From the NCBI RefSeq assembly GCF_001922585.1, contig NZ_MRBS01000002.1, positions 515,622 through 579,621 on the forward strand: 64,000 bases of DNA, written 5' to 3'. The notes under the pieces are model-generated. The model was not told the DNA's origin. It did no database searches and saw nothing but the letters and a program-made list of their open reading frames with translations. How positions within the stretch are numbered: the stretch's first letter is position 1; the number at the start of each line of letters is the position of its first letter. The translations under genes were made by a program, and so were the position numbers. The DNA is from Pantoea sp. 1.19 (lineage in GTDB: Bacteria > Pseudomonadota > Gammaproteobacteria > Enterobacterales > Enterobacteriaceae). This document shows, piece by piece, positions 40,157 to 50,100 of the stretch.

Positions 40157-40772
40157 TTAGCCACCACCCGCGTCGTCATCCACGCGGATGTTCCGCGGCG
40201 CCTCGCCGCGACCCGACGGCGGCGGGTATGGCAGTGCGTAACCGCCCCGGCGCGTTATCGCGTTACGCTGCAGCAGGCCGTCGGCCCGGGCGCGCGACGC
40301 CACCAGCCGACGGCCGGGGTCGTATGCAAACGGCCTGCGTGGCCGGCTGGAATTAATCAGGGTGGCCAGGCGTCCGCGGCGATCGCTGCGGTAGCGCTCC
40401 GCCCGCCCGGATCGATCGCTTCCATCGCCCGATACGCGCGTTGCGCTGCAGCAGGCCGGCGGCGTCGTGATAGCCGATATGCTGACCGTCGGTGCGCCTG
40501 TGGGATCACAGCCGCCCGTCCGCGCGCCAGCGGACTGCTCAACGTGGCCGGGCGCACCGCTCTGGCGGATCAGCCGGCCGCGTGCGTTCCGGTGAAACCG
40601 GTACAGGTTGCCCCGCAGCACCGCACCGGCTGAGCCGGTCGCCGCGCTTTCCGGCGAAATCGGGTGATCCGCCTTTGGGAGCCGTCAGGGCGATAACGTT
40701 ACCCGCCGGGTGTCGTCGTGCTGCAGGCAGCCCCGTCCGCCAGCACTTCTGTTGTTTTGCCGCCGGCTTCAC
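40157..40772 (-). pseudogene. Decayed rhs-like (YD-repeat) gene fragment
   Basis: Minus-strand frames contain RHS/YD-repeat-like strings: AGNVIALTAPKGGSP, GNLYRFHRNARGRLIRQSGA, GRLATLINSSRP, FAYDPGRRLVASRARADG and GLLQRNA. They occur in order but in two different frames, with no start or C-terminal toxin. The spacing (x-Y/F-x-x-D/N-x-x-GRL) is typical of Rhs/YD repeats. It is probably an old, frameshifted remnant; the plus-strand frames here are shadows. Confidence 0.5.
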
Positions 40773-41158
40773 CGCGGGTGCCCGGGAGCAGCGCGATGCC
40801 GCCCGCCGGGCTCTGCTTCACGATCAAGTTCTCACGATCGCCGCCCGCCCGGATCCAGACGCCGCCGTCGGATCGGATCATGGCCAGCGGCTGCCCGCCG
40901 GACGCCGCCCGGCGAAATGGCCACTTGTCGCGCCAAGCCCATCATGATAGTGAACGCCTACTTATCCGCTGTCGTTGCTAAGCCGGGAAACGGCTCAGAA
41001 ACGACAGCGCGTCAAACAGCCCAGAGTGTACCGGTCTGCAACGGAGTGGAGCAAAATCGGCGTGAGGGAGCAATGCCGTCGCCGCGCCCCTGCGGCGTGA
41101 GCGACGGGCAAACCAGGCGGATCGGCTTCGGAGTGGGCAGCACCGGCAGGCGCCGATG
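40773..41158. other. GC-rich non-coding tract
   Basis: No gene recognised; may be further remains of the rhs-like gene. Confidence 0.4.
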
Positions 41159-41995
41159 CTACAGCGCCTGCCCCGCCAACAGTTGACAGAGCGACTCGGT
41201 TAACAGGCCGTCCGGCTCGGCCAGCCGCTGCAGTAGCGAGAAGTGGTCGTCATCCCCCAGCGGTTGCCAGCGGACCCGGTCGCCAACGGCGCGCAGGGCG
41301 TCCGCGAGCTCGCGGCTGTGTCGGATCAGTTCGCTGAGCTCGCCGCCACCGGCGTGAATATGGGTGGGTACGCCGCCCGGCAGGACATGGCGCAGCGGGC
41401 TGAAGCGTTCGACCTCTTCGTCGCTGAGCGAGAGCTTGTCATTGAGCCAGCAGAGCCGAATCGGCTGCAAATCCACCAGGGCGCTGAGCGGCATCGCGTG
41501 CGAAATCAGCGGATGGTGACGATAGAGCGCGGTGAGGTGGCCACCGGCCGAATGCCCGGCCAGGCACACCTGACCGGTCTGCAGCGGCAGATCGCTGTGT
41601 CGCAGGTAATCCAGCAGCAGGCCAATTTCACCGACAATCCCGGTCATGCTCGCCTGCGGGGCCAGGGTGTATTCCGCAAGAATGACGTGGATACCGCGGG
41701 ACAGCGGCCCGCGCGCCACGAACGCAAAATCCTCTTTGTTACAGTTTTGCCAATAGCCGCCGTGGATAAAGATCATCGTTGGCGCCGGACCGGCGGCGGC
41801 GGGAAAAAAGTCGAACCGCGTGCGGCTGGCCGTGTGGTAGGCGCGATCGACGATCGCCGGACGATCGCGGTAGAGATCGCGACTCTGCTGCTGCATGGCG
41901 CGCAGCCGCGCCGGGAAATCCGCCACCGCCTGCGTGTTGTTGTAGGCCGCATCCAGCTGCGCGCGATCCATTCCCCGATAGCGTAGCGTCATCAT
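41159..41995 (-). CDS. Alpha/beta hydrolase, arylformamidase-like
   Basis: 278-residue serine hydrolase. The oxyanion-hole motif HGGYWQ, the nucleophile elbow GHSAGG, and a C-terminal His in GDDDHFSLL form the expected catalytic set; the acid is probably in the HIHAGGGELSEL region. The HGGYW pattern and overall length resemble the kynurenine formamidase-like group, but no kynurenine pathway genes are nearby, so the substrate is unknown. Two adjacent ATGs occur at the start with AAAGGAAAAG upstream. Confidence 0.85.
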   Translation of the reverse strand: MMTLRYRGMDRAQLDAAYNNTQAVADFPARLRAMQQQSRDLYRDRPAIVDRAYHTASRTRFDFFPAAAGPAPTMIFIHGGYWQNCNKEDFAFVARGPLSRGIHVILAEYTLAPQASMTGIVGEIGLLLDYLRHSDLPLQTGQVCLAGHSAGGHLTALYRHHPLISHAMPLSALVDLQPIRLCWLNDKLSLSDEEVERFSPLRHVLPGGVPTHIHAGGGELSELIRHSRELADALRAVGDRVRWQPLGDDDHFSLLQRLAEPDGLLTESLCQLLAGQAL

Positions 41996-42239
41996 CTTTT
42001 CCTTTAGCGCATGAAAACGCCCACGCTAGCAAAATCCGTGGCCGCCAATTAGCCAAAAAATGGGGCTTCCTTCACCGGCGGCACGATTTCCCCAGACGGA
42101 AATCACGTTAGTAAAACCATTAAATACAGAAGGTTACGCAGATAGCACACCGGCAATAATCGCACTTTATGATTTTACTGGAAGGTCTTATCTCACCGTA
42201 TAATTCGCGCATCTTCTTCTTCGCACAGGATGTCACCGC

Positions 42240-43214
42240 ATGAAGGTTAACCGTTATTCTCTGCTGCTGCTGCTCAGCGGTTGTATCTCCGTCGCCCAGG
42301 CGGACGAGCCACTCCTCACGGATCCCCATACTTTTCACCTTGGCGGGCAAAGCGCAGATGATGACGACGACAGCCTGTTTCCGATCGGCCACCGCTGGGC
42401 GGAAGCGCACGGTTATACCCTCCCCGAGACCTGGGGGCTGAATGTCTCCTGGATGGATAACCGACAAAATGTGGTGGTGGACAGCATCCACTTTTCTAAC
42501 CTGAATATTCCGGTTCCCGGGACCCCGGGGATCGACCTGCCGGATGACTTTTTTATCATTCACGCCGGCAAAACCCGTGAGGTGGCAAAAACCACCACCG
42601 CCCGCCTCGATGGCTGGCTGTTTCCATTTATGAACGTCTATGCGGTCGTCGGCCACACCCACGGCCACTCCAATTCTACCGTGGGCGTGTGCGGCAACGC
42701 CGGCTGCGATCCGCTGCTGCAAAATATCGACTTCCAGCTCGACTTTAAAGGGACTACTTGGGGCGGCGGCACCACCTTTGCCTGGGGCTATAAAAACCTG
42801 TTTGTTACCGCCGATATGAACTGGACGCGGACCCACTTTGATATTCTCGATGGCAATATTAAGGCCTACACCTTTACCCCGCGCGTTGGCTGGCGTATGA
42901 CCCTGCCGGAATGGGCGACCCTCACCCCGGCGCCCTCAACGCTGGCCCTGTGGGTCGGCACCATGTATCAGGATACGCAGCAGGAGTTCCGCGGAAAGCT
43001 GAGCGACCTGAAGATGCCGGCCCAGCTCGGCGATCTGGTTAACTTTGTGAACAGCACCGACGCCGGGCACTTTGAGGTCAAGCAGCACCTGAAGTCGCCG
43101 TGGAATGTGCTGGTCGGCGCGCAGTATGCGCTGATGCCGCAGTTTAACCTGGTTGCCGAGGTGGGGTTTGCCGAACGTAACAGCCTGCTGCTATCCGGTG
43201 AATACCGCTTTTAA
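42240..43214 (+). CDS. Exported outer-membrane-barrel-like protein
   Basis: 324 residues. The N-terminus (MKVNRYSLLLLLSGCISVAQA) could be cut after AQA or processed as a lipoprotein at LSGC. An acidic patch (SADDDDD), alternating aromatic strands (GWRMTLPEWATL, ALWVGTMYQDTQQEF, VLVGAQYALMPQFNLVAEVGF) and the terminal Phe (EYRF) are typical of beta-barrel outer-membrane proteins. HTHGHS is a possible metal-binding string. I do not know its function. The next gene overlaps its end. Confidence 0.75.
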   Translation: MKVNRYSLLLLLSGCISVAQADEPLLTDPHTFHLGGQSADDDDDSLFPIGHRWAEAHGYTLPETWGLNVSWMDNRQNVVVDSIHFSNLNIPVPGTPGIDLPDDFFIIHAGKTREVAKTTTARLDGWLFPFMNVYAVVGHTHGHSNSTVGVCGNAGCDPLLQNIDFQLDFKGTTWGGGTTFAWGYKNLFVTADMNWTRTHFDILDGNIKAYTFTPRVGWRMTLPEWATLTPAPSTLALWVGTMYQDTQQEFRGKLSDLKMPAQLGDLVNFVNSTDAGHFEVKQHLKSPWNVLVGAQYALMPQFNLVAEVGFAERNSLLLSGEYRF

Positions 43215-44313
43215 GCGCGGGCTGGTGGCGCTGCTGCTCCTGCTGAGCGCCAGCGTGCGCTGCCAGCCCTTTTTGCCGCTGCCGGCGGCGATCGCCCCGC
43301 CTCCGGTGCTGCGCCAGCCGGACGGTTTGCGCCCCTGCTGTGCGTTTGGCTATCGCCTGCGCGCGCGCGTGGGGCCACTGCCGGTGCCGCTGTTTGCCAT
43401 CGGCAACGTGTATGATCCCTGGTCGCTGGGGCGGCACCACTACCGTTTTACGGCCTGGCAGACGCTGCTGACCCTGAGCGGGCTGAATCAGGAGGTGAAC
43501 GGCATCGTCTATACCGAGCGCGGTGGCTTTATTGATACGGCCCACGTGCGGGATACGGCCGATAACACCTTCTGGCTGTGGAGCGCGATCCTGCACGCAC
43601 AGGGAGCGCCGCGTACTCTTACGCTGAGCGATGAGCTGGGCCAGCGGCGCATTGTGCTCCACGCGATGCCGCCGCTGGCCACCCCGACGCAGAACGCCGA
43701 GCGGGCGCTGCGGCTGGCCGCCTGGCTGGCCTGGCAGCTGGCGGCGTGGCACGAGATCGCCCAGTGGTATGGCTTTCAGTCCGTTCCGGGCTATCCGGAG
43801 GAGATTTCGGCCTTCTCACCGGAGGATCTCTACTCTAATCTGCTGGGCGCGCGGCTGGCGCTGGCGATTATCCGCGCCGGAGAAGGCGGTTCAGTGGCCG
43901 ACTTTAATCTGGCAATGACCCGGCGCCTGCCGGCGGCGCTGATGGCGCTGCGCGCGGTACCGCCGGCGCAAACCCGCTTTCACTTCGATATGCTGGATGG
44001 CCGCTGGTGGAACAGCCACTGCCGCATCCCGGATAAATTTTTGGTGCGCCGGCGTAACTACAGCGTCAGCGCCGATGCCCGTCTGCCGACGCTGGACGCG
44101 GCGCAGCCCGGCTATCCGCTGTCTCTCAGCAGCCGGTTTCACGATCGGCCACTGTCGCGCTGGGGGGCGTTGCAAATTTGGCCGGCGCGCCGCCACGCGC
44201 TGCTGCCGCTCCCTACCCCGTATTATACGTTTCGCGATTTCGCCGCCTTGGCCGCCCGCGCCCGGGCTACCGACCTGCTGTTTTTGCAGCGGCATCCCCG
44301 CGCGTGCCGTTAA
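43198..44313 (+). CDS. Exported protein, DUF4056-like
   Basis: 371 residues from a GTG at 43198 that overlaps the preceding gene by 17 bases. The signal peptide (FKRGLVALLLLLSASVRC) ends before QPFLPLP. HEIAQWYGFQSVPGYPEEIS and AFSPEDLYSNLLGARLA resemble DUF4056 proteins, which are exported and of unknown function. The HEIAQW string resembles but does not complete a metalloprotease HExxH. The overlap suggests that it works with the barrel-like protein. The start is uncertain because no strong Shine-Dalgarno is visible. Confidence 0.68.
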   Translation: MNTAFKRGLVALLLLLSASVRCQPFLPLPAAIAPPPVLRQPDGLRPCCAFGYRLRARVGPLPVPLFAIGNVYDPWSLGRHHYRFTAWQTLLTLSGLNQEVNGIVYTERGGFIDTAHVRDTADNTFWLWSAILHAQGAPRTLTLSDELGQRRIVLHAMPPLATPTQNAERALRLAAWLAWQLAAWHEIAQWYGFQSVPGYPEEISAFSPEDLYSNLLGARLALAIIRAGEGGSVADFNLAMTRRLPAALMALRAVPPAQTRFHFDMLDGRWWNSHCRIPDKFLVRRRNYSVSADARLPTLDAAQPGYPLSLSSRFHDRPLSRWGALQIWPARRHALLPLPTPYYTFRDFAALAARARATDLLFLQRHPRACR

Positions 44314-44384
44314 CCTTTCCCACGCAATACCGTACCTTAGCCTGACGATAACGTTTGCGGCACCATTCTGCGGCCCGGGCATCA

Positions 44385-44406
44385 AAACGTGATGTGCGTC
44401 ACGTTT
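44385..44406 (+). promoter_or_regulatory. CRP-like site 1 upstream of tsx
   Basis: A perfect 22-base inverted repeat AAACGTGA-TGTGCG-TCACGTTT, differing from the CRP consensus only in the outer positions of each half-site. Its centre is 52 bases from site 2. Confidence 0.7.
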
Positions 44407-44418
44407 ATTCGGAATGAA

Positions 44419-44426
44419 AATGCAAC
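44419..44426 (-). promoter_or_regulatory. CytR-type half-site between the CRP-like sites
   Basis: AATGCAAC is the reverse complement of GTTGCATT, the CytR recognition octamer. It sits between the two CRP-like sites, as in other CytR-CRP promoters. Confidence 0.5.
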
Positions 44427-44436
44427 AAAGTTTGAC

Positions 44437-44458
44437 AAATGTGAACAAAATCTATTTT
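44437..44458 (+). promoter_or_regulatory. CRP-like site 2 upstream of tsx
   Basis: AAATGTGA-ACAAAA-TCTATTTT has a perfect left CRP half-site and a degenerate right half-site. Confidence 0.6.
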
Positions 44459-44610
44459 CTGAAGCCCGGTTGCAGGCACAATGCCCGCGCATTGTCGTCA
44501 GATGTGACATGGCCGCTCAGACGGACAGCCGCACTGCAGCATCACCCCTTTTCTTCAACACGCCAGGCCCGCGCGCTCGCCGACGCGGTCGGCAAGCATG
44601 TGGTAATGTG

Positions 44611-45468
44611 ATGAAAGTAAATACGTTGATAGCCGGTGCCGTTATGGCACTCACCTGTAGCACGTCTCTCCAGGCCGCTGATAACGGCGAATACCTTTCC
44701 GACTGGTGGCATCAAAGCGTCAATGTGGTGGGCAGCTATCACACCCGCTTTGGACCGCAGCTGAATAACGATGTCTACCTCGAGTATGAAGCGTTTGCGA
44801 AAAAGGACTGGTTTGATTTCTACGGCTACGTCGACGTACCGAAATTTTTTGGCGCCGGGAACACCAATGACAAGGGGATCTGGGATGATGGTTCTCCGCT
44901 GTTTATGGAGATTGAGCCGCGCTTCTCCCTTGATAAGCTGACCGGTACCGATCTGAGCTTTGGCCCGTTCAAAGAGTGGTATTTCGCCAATAACTATATC
45001 TTTGATATGGGGAAAAACAGCGCCAACCGCCAGAACACCTGGTATATGGGTCTGGGTACCGACATCAACACCTATACCCCGCTGAACCTCTCGCTGAACG
45101 TTTACGCGAAGTATCAGTGGGAAAACTACGGCGCGGCCAACGAGAACAGCTGGGATGGCTACCGCTTTAAGGTGAAGTACTTCCTGCCGCTGACGTCGCT
45201 GTGGGGCGGTAACCTCAGCTATATCGGCTTCACCAACTTTGACTGGGGTTCTGATCTGAAAGATTCTCCGGCACGTACCGGTAACTCGATTGCCTCGAGC
45301 CATATTCTGTCTCTGGGTTACGACCACTGGCACTACTCATTTGTGGCGCGCTACTTCCACAATGGCGGCCAGTGGGATGACGGCAGCGAGCTGAACTTTG
45401 GCAAAGGCCCGTTTGACGTGAAGTCGACCGGCTGGGGCTACTATCTGGTGGTCGGTTACAACTTCTGA
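44611..45468 (+). CDS. tsx: Nucleoside-specific outer-membrane channel Tsx
   Basis: Outer-membrane 12-strand channel for nucleosides and deoxynucleosides, 285 residues after choosing the ATG at 44611 ([12 protein letters not shown]). The signal peptide ends LQA before [20 protein letters not shown]. Tsx hallmarks such as [36 protein letters not shown] and the terminal Phe are present. The longer open frame extends through the CRP/CytR region and is rejected. In many bacteria Tsx also serves as a phage receptor. Confidence 0.97.
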   Translation: MKVNTLIAGAVMALTCSTSLQAADNGEYLSDWWHQSVNVVGSYHTRFGPQLNNDVYLEYEAFAKKDWFDFYGYVDVPKFFGAGNTNDKGIWDDGSPLFMEIEPRFSLDKLTGTDLSFGPFKEWYFANNYIFDMGKNSANRQNTWYMGLGTDINTYTPLNLSLNVYAKYQWENYGAANENSWDGYRFKVKYFLPLTSLWGGNLSYIGFTNFDWGSDLKDSPARTGNSIASSHILSLGYDHWHYSFVARYFHNGGQWDDGSELNFGKGPFDVKSTGWGYYLVVGYNF

Positions 45469-45585
45469 TCCGCAGGGCGCGTCGCCGCACGGTTGACGCG
45501 CCTGCCGCCTCCCCCCTGCCTTCCCGCCGCCCGGCAAGGTATACTGTGATCGCAGCACTGTCGCTGCTTATCACAAGGTCGTGTT

Positions 45586-46143
45586 ATGAGTCCCGATTGC
45601 GCCGTAAAACTGCGCCCGCTGGAGCGGGAAGATTTACGTTTTGTTCACCAGCTGGATAACAACGCCAGCGTGATGCGCTACTGGTTTGAAGAGCCGTATG
45701 AGGCATTTGTCGAGCTGTCCGATCTGTATGATAAGCATATTCATGACCAGACCGAACGCCGCTTTGTCGTCGAGCACCACGGTGATAAAGCCGGGCTGGT
45801 GGAGCTGGTAGAAATTAATCACGTGCACCGCCGCGCGGAGTTTCAGATAATCATCGATCCGGCCCATCAGGGGAAAGGTCTCGCCAGTAAAGCCGCCCGG
45901 CTGGCCATGGATTACGGCTTTTCGGTGCTGAATCTGTATAAGCTGTATCTGATCGTCGATAAAGAGAATGAAAAAGCCATTCATATCTACAGCAAGCTCG
46001 GTTTTGAGGTCGAGGGCGTCTTACTGCAGGAGTTTTTTATCAACGGCGCTTACCGCGATACCATCCGCATGTGCATTTTTCAGCACCAGTATCTGGAGAG
46101 ACATAAAAAGCCCAGCGCGATGGTGAGTCCCACCGCACAGTAG
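45586..46143 (+). CDS. speG: Spermidine N1-acetyltransferase SpeG
   Basis: GNAT acetyltransferase that acetylates spermidine (and spermine) to limit polyamine excess, 185 residues (E. coli 186). [20 protein letters not shown] opens the protein. The spermine allosteric loop [20 protein letters not shown] and the acetyl-CoA motif [19 protein letters not shown] are visible. A single gene between tsx and a convergent lipoprotein gene. Confidence 0.96.
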   Translation: MSPDCAVKLRPLEREDLRFVHQLDNNASVMRYWFEEPYEAFVELSDLYDKHIHDQTERRFVVEHHGDKAGLVELVEINHVHRRAEFQIIIDPAHQGKGLASKAARLAMDYGFSVLNLYKLYLIVDKENEKAIHIYSKLGFEVEGVLLQEFFINGAYRDTIRMCIFQHQYLERHKKPSAMVSPTAQ

Positions 46144-46150
46144 CGTCTGC

Positions 46151-46576
46151 TTATCCGCCGCGCGCGCCGACCGGGTGCAGCGGCGGGTTGATTAGCGCCG
46201 GCTTGATGGTGTACATGCCGCCGTACCAGGGATCGACCAGCAGCCAGCCCGGCAGGCCGCCGAGCGGAAGGTTGCCCAGGACGTACCACAGATTAGCACG
46301 CGCCTCCAGCGGTACGGTGAGCGGGACATAGCCGGGGATTTCAAACATCACCTGCCACGCCTTTTTGCCAAAGTAGCGGCCGGTAGATTTTTGCAGGCTG
46401 ATCACCTGCGGGGTGATCCCTTCGGCCACCGCGCGTCCCTGCTCATCCTGTACCACAAAACGGGCGCCGGGCGGGGTACTCTGAACAGTGATCTGATCCT
46501 GTTCACTGCCAACCAGCGTGGCGCAGCCGCTTAATCCCGTCAGCAGCCCCGCCAGCAATATAATGCGCGTGATCAT
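46151..46576 (-). CDS. Small lipoprotein with PEGA-like features, unknown
   Basis: 141-residue lipoprotein: the signal peptide ends in the lipobox LSGC (Cys18) followed by ATLVGSEQDQ. The segment STPPGARFVVQDEQGRAVAEGITP resembles a PEGA-type beta-strand module, and the C-terminus is Pro/Gly-rich with WLLVDPWYGGMYTI. No function is known to me. It is convergent with speG, eight bases apart. Confidence 0.75.
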   Translation of the reverse strand: MITRIILLAGLLTGLSGCATLVGSEQDQITVQSTPPGARFVVQDEQGRAVAEGITPQVISLQKSTGRYFGKKAWQVMFEIPGYVPLTVPLEARANLWYVLGNLPLGGLPGWLLVDPWYGGMYTIKPALINPPLHPVGARGG

Positions 46577-46690
46577 CGCTCTTCTCGCTCTGCGCCATCT
46601 CCAGATGCGATGTAGTGTAGCCCGCCGCGCCGCGCTTATCAGCCGCGATGGTCGACAGATTCTGGCGTTTTAAACCAAATTCACCGCAGC

Positions 46691-47026
46691 TTATCCGAAC
46701 ATGCCCGCCAGATAACGCTCCAGCGCGATGCGCGAACTGAAGCCGTGCGGGATGCCGTAGTGCACCTGGGCGTCGCCCGCCAGCCGCAGTGGAAAAGTGA
46801 GGTAGTCAGCACAGGTTTTGATTTCTGACGCCGGTTCGGCCAGCGCCTGGCTGCGCTCTTTAAGCCCGGGATGGATGATCAGCGCGGTGCGCCCCATGCG
46901 CGCTTCGCGGTTTACATAGACGTAATGTTCATCACGGCGGTAGCCGTAGGCCCGAGGGGTTAGCGCGTCCATCACGAAACCCTGTTTTTCCAGTACGCGA
47001 GCCACCTCATCGGGTCGTAAATACAT
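46691..47026 (-). CDS. ygaC: DUF2002 family protein YgaC
   Basis: 111 residues, closely matching E. coli YgaC (DUF2002): [35 protein letters not shown] and [16 protein letters not shown]. Function unknown. In E. coli ygaC lies before nrdHIEF and proVWX; here nrdHIEF is absent. Confidence 0.93.
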   Translation of the reverse strand: MYLRPDEVARVLEKQGFVMDALTPRAYGYRRDEHYVYVNREARMGRTALIIHPGLKERSQALAEPASEIKTCADYLTFPLRLAGDAQVHYGIPHGFSSRIALERYLAGMFG

Positions 47027-47726
47027 GCCATTTCCTCTGCTCTGTTAGGTCTGCTTAAGCGCTGCCACCTTACACCAGCCGCGCGCGCGCGAGCATTCGG
47101 AAAAATCCCTAAAACGCCCCGTAACGGCGCGCGCGGCGGGTGTTTACGCTTCATGCGGGTATATCTGTCAACGGCGTCCCCCATGTTTAAACGTAAGCAA
47201 TCCGACAATCTCAATCTGTCGCCGCTGACCGTTGCGCGGGATGAGCGGCTGACGTCGTGGTCGCCCACCTGCGACGAAAAGGGGGATAGCGTTCGACGCC
47301 AGGCCGCCATCCTGCGAAAAGCCTCCCGGACGTGCAGTGAGGGGCCGCGCAGCGTCACCCGTACCGCCCGCAATGCCGCCGATCATACTTACGGCGGGCG
47401 ATAAGCACCTGGCACGCCCCGGATATCGCCGCCGCTGCGGGCACGGTTTCCGGCGCCCTGCTCGCTCCCGTCTGAGCCGCAGGTCCCCGAAGCCGCTTCC
47501 TCTCCCCGCCGCGCGTTTTTTTGCCGACGATGGCGCGGTGCCGGCTGCCCCGCATCCCTTTACTGGCGGGAAATACTGGGAGATACGCGTCTCATGATGG
47601 GTAAATTCCCTGTAATTAGGAGTTGTCTCAAATTCTCAGTGTGTTAGGTTGTAGACCGTTGCTATTTTTATTGAGGTTATATTTTACAGAGAATATTATT
47701 TTTTCACACAGGAAAACCACTACTAC
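47027..47726. other. Intergenic region upstream of proV
   Basis: 700 bases without a recognised gene. The first 550 bases are GC-rich with Arg-rich shadow frames on both strands. The last 110 bases (about 47620-47726) are AT-rich, contain a TTATTGAGG/TATATTTTACAG stretch and AGGAAAACC before the proV start, and probably form the osmotically regulated proU promoter. Confidence 0.55.
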
Positions 47727-48926
47727 ATGGCAATTAAACTTGAAGTTAAGAACCTGTATAAAATTTTCGGGGATAATCCCGATCGCGCATTTAAATACAT
47801 TGAAAAGGGCTATGACAAAAACGCCCTGTTGGAGAAAACGGGCCTGTCCCTTGGGGTAAAAAATGCCAGCCTGGCCATTGAAGAAGGCGAGATATTTGTG
47901 ATCATGGGGCTTTCCGGTTCCGGTAAATCCACCCTGGTTCGCCTTCTCAATCGTCTGATTAAGCCCACCCGCGGTCAGGTCATTCTGGATGGCGTCGACA
48001 TTGCCAGTATTTCAGAGAAAGCGCTGCGCGACGTACGTCGAAATAAGGTCAGCATGGTATTCCAGTCTTTCGCGCTAATGCCTCATCTGACGGTACTGGA
48101 TAATACTGCCTTTGGCATGGAATTAGCCGGCATACCGCTGCAGGAACGTCAGGAAAAAGCGCGGGAAGCGCTGCAGCAGGTCGGTCTGGAAAATTACGCT
48201 CATGCCTGGCCAGATGAATTATCCGGCGGTATGCGCCAGCGTGTGGGATTAGCCCGCGCACTGGCGATTAATCCAGATATATTACTGATGGATGAAGCGT
48301 TCTCCGCCCTCGACCCCCTTATACGTAGTGAGATGCAGGACGAACTTGTTAAATTACAGGCCCGTCAGCAGCGCACTATCGTTTTTATTTCGCATGATTT
48401 GGATGAAGCGATGCGCATTGGCGATCGTATTGCCATTATGCAGGGCGGCGAGGTGATTCAGGTCGGCACGCCGGAGGAGATCCTTAACCATCCGGCCAAC
48501 GAATACGTGCGGACTTTTTTCCGCGGCGTGGATATCAGCCACGTGTTCAGCGCCAAAGACATTGCCCGCCGCGGCGCCAGCGCTCTGATCCGCCAGGCCC
48601 CGGGTCTCGGCCCGCGCGCCGCCATCACGCTATTGCAGGATGCCGATCGCGAGTTTGGCTACGTGCTGGACCGCAGCCAGCGGTTTGTGGGCGTGGTCTC
48701 CACCGACTCGCTCAAAAACGCGCAGGCCAGCGGCGGTGGGCTGGAGCATGCGCTGCTGGATGTCCCCGCCGCGCTGGCGGGTGAAACCCCCCTTAGCGAT
48801 CTGCTGACCCCGGTGGCGCAGGCACCCTGCGCCGTTCCCATTATCGACGCACAACAGCGCTATCTGGGCATCGTTTCCAAAGGCACGCTGTTACAGGCAC
48901 TGGACCGAGAGGGGGCAAACGTATGA
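47727..48926 (+). CDS. proV: Glycine betaine/proline ABC transporter ATPase ProV
   Basis: ATPase subunit of the ProU osmoprotectant importer, 399 residues (E. coli 400). Walker [16 protein letters not shown]-loop FQSFALMPH, signature [15 protein letters not shown], Walker [14 protein letters not shown] and the switch His in [10 protein letters not shown] are all intact. The C-terminal tandem CBS domains (about 280-399) sense ionic strength in this family. It overlaps proW by four bases. Confidence 0.98.
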   Translation: MAIKLEVKNLYKIFGDNPDRAFKYIEKGYDKNALLEKTGLSLGVKNASLAIEEGEIFVIMGLSGSGKSTLVRLLNRLIKPTRGQVILDGVDIASISEKALRDVRRNKVSMVFQSFALMPHLTVLDNTAFGMELAGIPLQERQEKAREALQQVGLENYAHAWPDELSGGMRQRVGLARALAINPDILLMDEAFSALDPLIRSEMQDELVKLQARQQRTIVFISHDLDEAMRIGDRIAIMQGGEVIQVGTPEEILNHPANEYVRTFFRGVDISHVFSAKDIARRGASALIRQAPGLGPRAAITLLQDADREFGYVLDRSQRFVGVVSTDSLKNAQASGGGLEHALLDVPAALAGETPLSDLLTPVAQAPCAVPIIDAQQRYLGIVSKGTLLQALDREGANV

Positions 48927-50041
48927 GCCAGACAACTACGCATCCCGGGGAGATCCCGGCCACGTCCGCCACGAACGCCGCCACACCGGCAAGCGCGGAT
49001 CCCTGGGGCAGCAGCAGCGCCCCGAGCGACGGCGCTGATGCCTGGGGGGATCCCAGCGGCGTCAGCGCCGATCCCGCCGCCGGGGGAGACTGGCTAAACA
49101 GTGCGCCCGCGCCAGATCACAGCGCGTTTAGCCTCAGCGATCCCTTCCAGCAGACGCTGATCCCGCTGGACCGCTGGGTCACCGAGGGGATTGACTGGCT
49201 GGTCAGCCACTTCCGCCCGCTATTCCAGGGCGTGCGCGTGCCAGTCGACTACCTGCTGAGCGCTTTTCAACAGCTGCTGCTGGGCATGCCGGCACCGCTG
49301 GCGATTGGGCTGTTTTCGCTGATCGCCTGGCAGCTGGGCAGCGCCGGTATGGGGGTGGCTACGCTGCTGTCGCTTATCGTCATCGGCGCCATCGGCGCCT
49401 GGTCTCAGGCGATGGTGACGCTGGCGCTGGTGTTAACCGCCCTGTTTTTTTGCATCCTGATTGGTCTGCCGCTGGGGATATGGCTGGCTCGCAGCGAACG
49501 GGCCGCCAGCGTGATTCGCCCGCTGCTGGATGCAATGCAGACCACACCCGCCTTTGTTTATCTGGTGCCGGTGGTGATGCTGTTTGGCATTGGTAACGTC
49601 CCCGGCGTGGTGGTGACCATCATCTTTGCCCTGCCGCCGATTGTGCGTTTGACCATTCTCGGCATTAAGCAGGTGCCGGCCGATCTGATTGAGGCCTCCA
49701 CCTCGTTTGGCGCCAGCCCGCGGCAAATGCTGTTTAAGGTTCAGCTGCCGCTGGCGATGCCGACCATTATGGCCGGGATCAATCAGACCCTGATGCTGGC
49801 GCTGTCCATGGTGGTGATCGCCTCGATGATTGCCGTCGGCGGGCTGGGACAGATGGTGCTGCGCGGCATTGGCCGCCTGGATATGGGGCTGGCCAGCGTC
49901 GGCGGCGTTGGCATCGTGATCCTCGCGATTATTCTCGATCGCCTCACCCAGTCGCTGGGGCAGAACAGCCGCACCCGCGGCGGACGTCACTGGCACCAGC
50001 GCGGCCCGGTGAGCCTGCTGCTCCGCCTTTTCCGCCGCTGA
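48923..50041 (+). CDS. proW: Glycine betaine/proline ABC transporter permease ProW
   Basis: Membrane subunit of ProU, 372 residues. A long hydrophilic N-terminal tail (about 1-90, rich in Ser/Gly/Asp/Pro, with [20 protein letters not shown]) is characteristic of ProW and probably cytoplasmic/periplasmic regulatory. Six to seven helices follow, with the EAA loop [20 protein letters not shown] contacting ProV. ATGA overlap with proV implies coupled translation. Confidence 0.97.
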   Translation: MSQTTTHPGEIPATSATNAATPASADPWGSSSAPSDGADAWGDPSGVSADPAAGGDWLNSAPAPDHSAFSLSDPFQQTLIPLDRWVTEGIDWLVSHFRPLFQGVRVPVDYLLSAFQQLLLGMPAPLAIGLFSLIAWQLGSAGMGVATLLSLIVIGAIGAWSQAMVTLALVLTALFFCILIGLPLGIWLARSERAASVIRPLLDAMQTTPAFVYLVPVVMLFGIGNVPGVVVTIIFALPPIVRLTILGIKQVPADLIEASTSFGASPRQMLFKVQLPLAMPTIMAGINQTLMLALSMVVIASMIAVGGLGQMVLRGIGRLDMGLASVGGVGIVILAIILDRLTQSLGQNSRTRGGRHWHQRGPVSLLLRLFRR

Positions 50042-50100
50042 TCTCACGGGCGGCCCTCGCTGCCGCCCTTTGTTCATCTGTTTGTTAATAAGGACTGACT

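Noticed and set aside
43153..43197. ATG start of the DUF4056-like gene at 43153
   Set aside because: It lies well inside the preceding gene and would give a non-signal-like N-terminus; the GTG at 43198 starts directly at a signal peptide.
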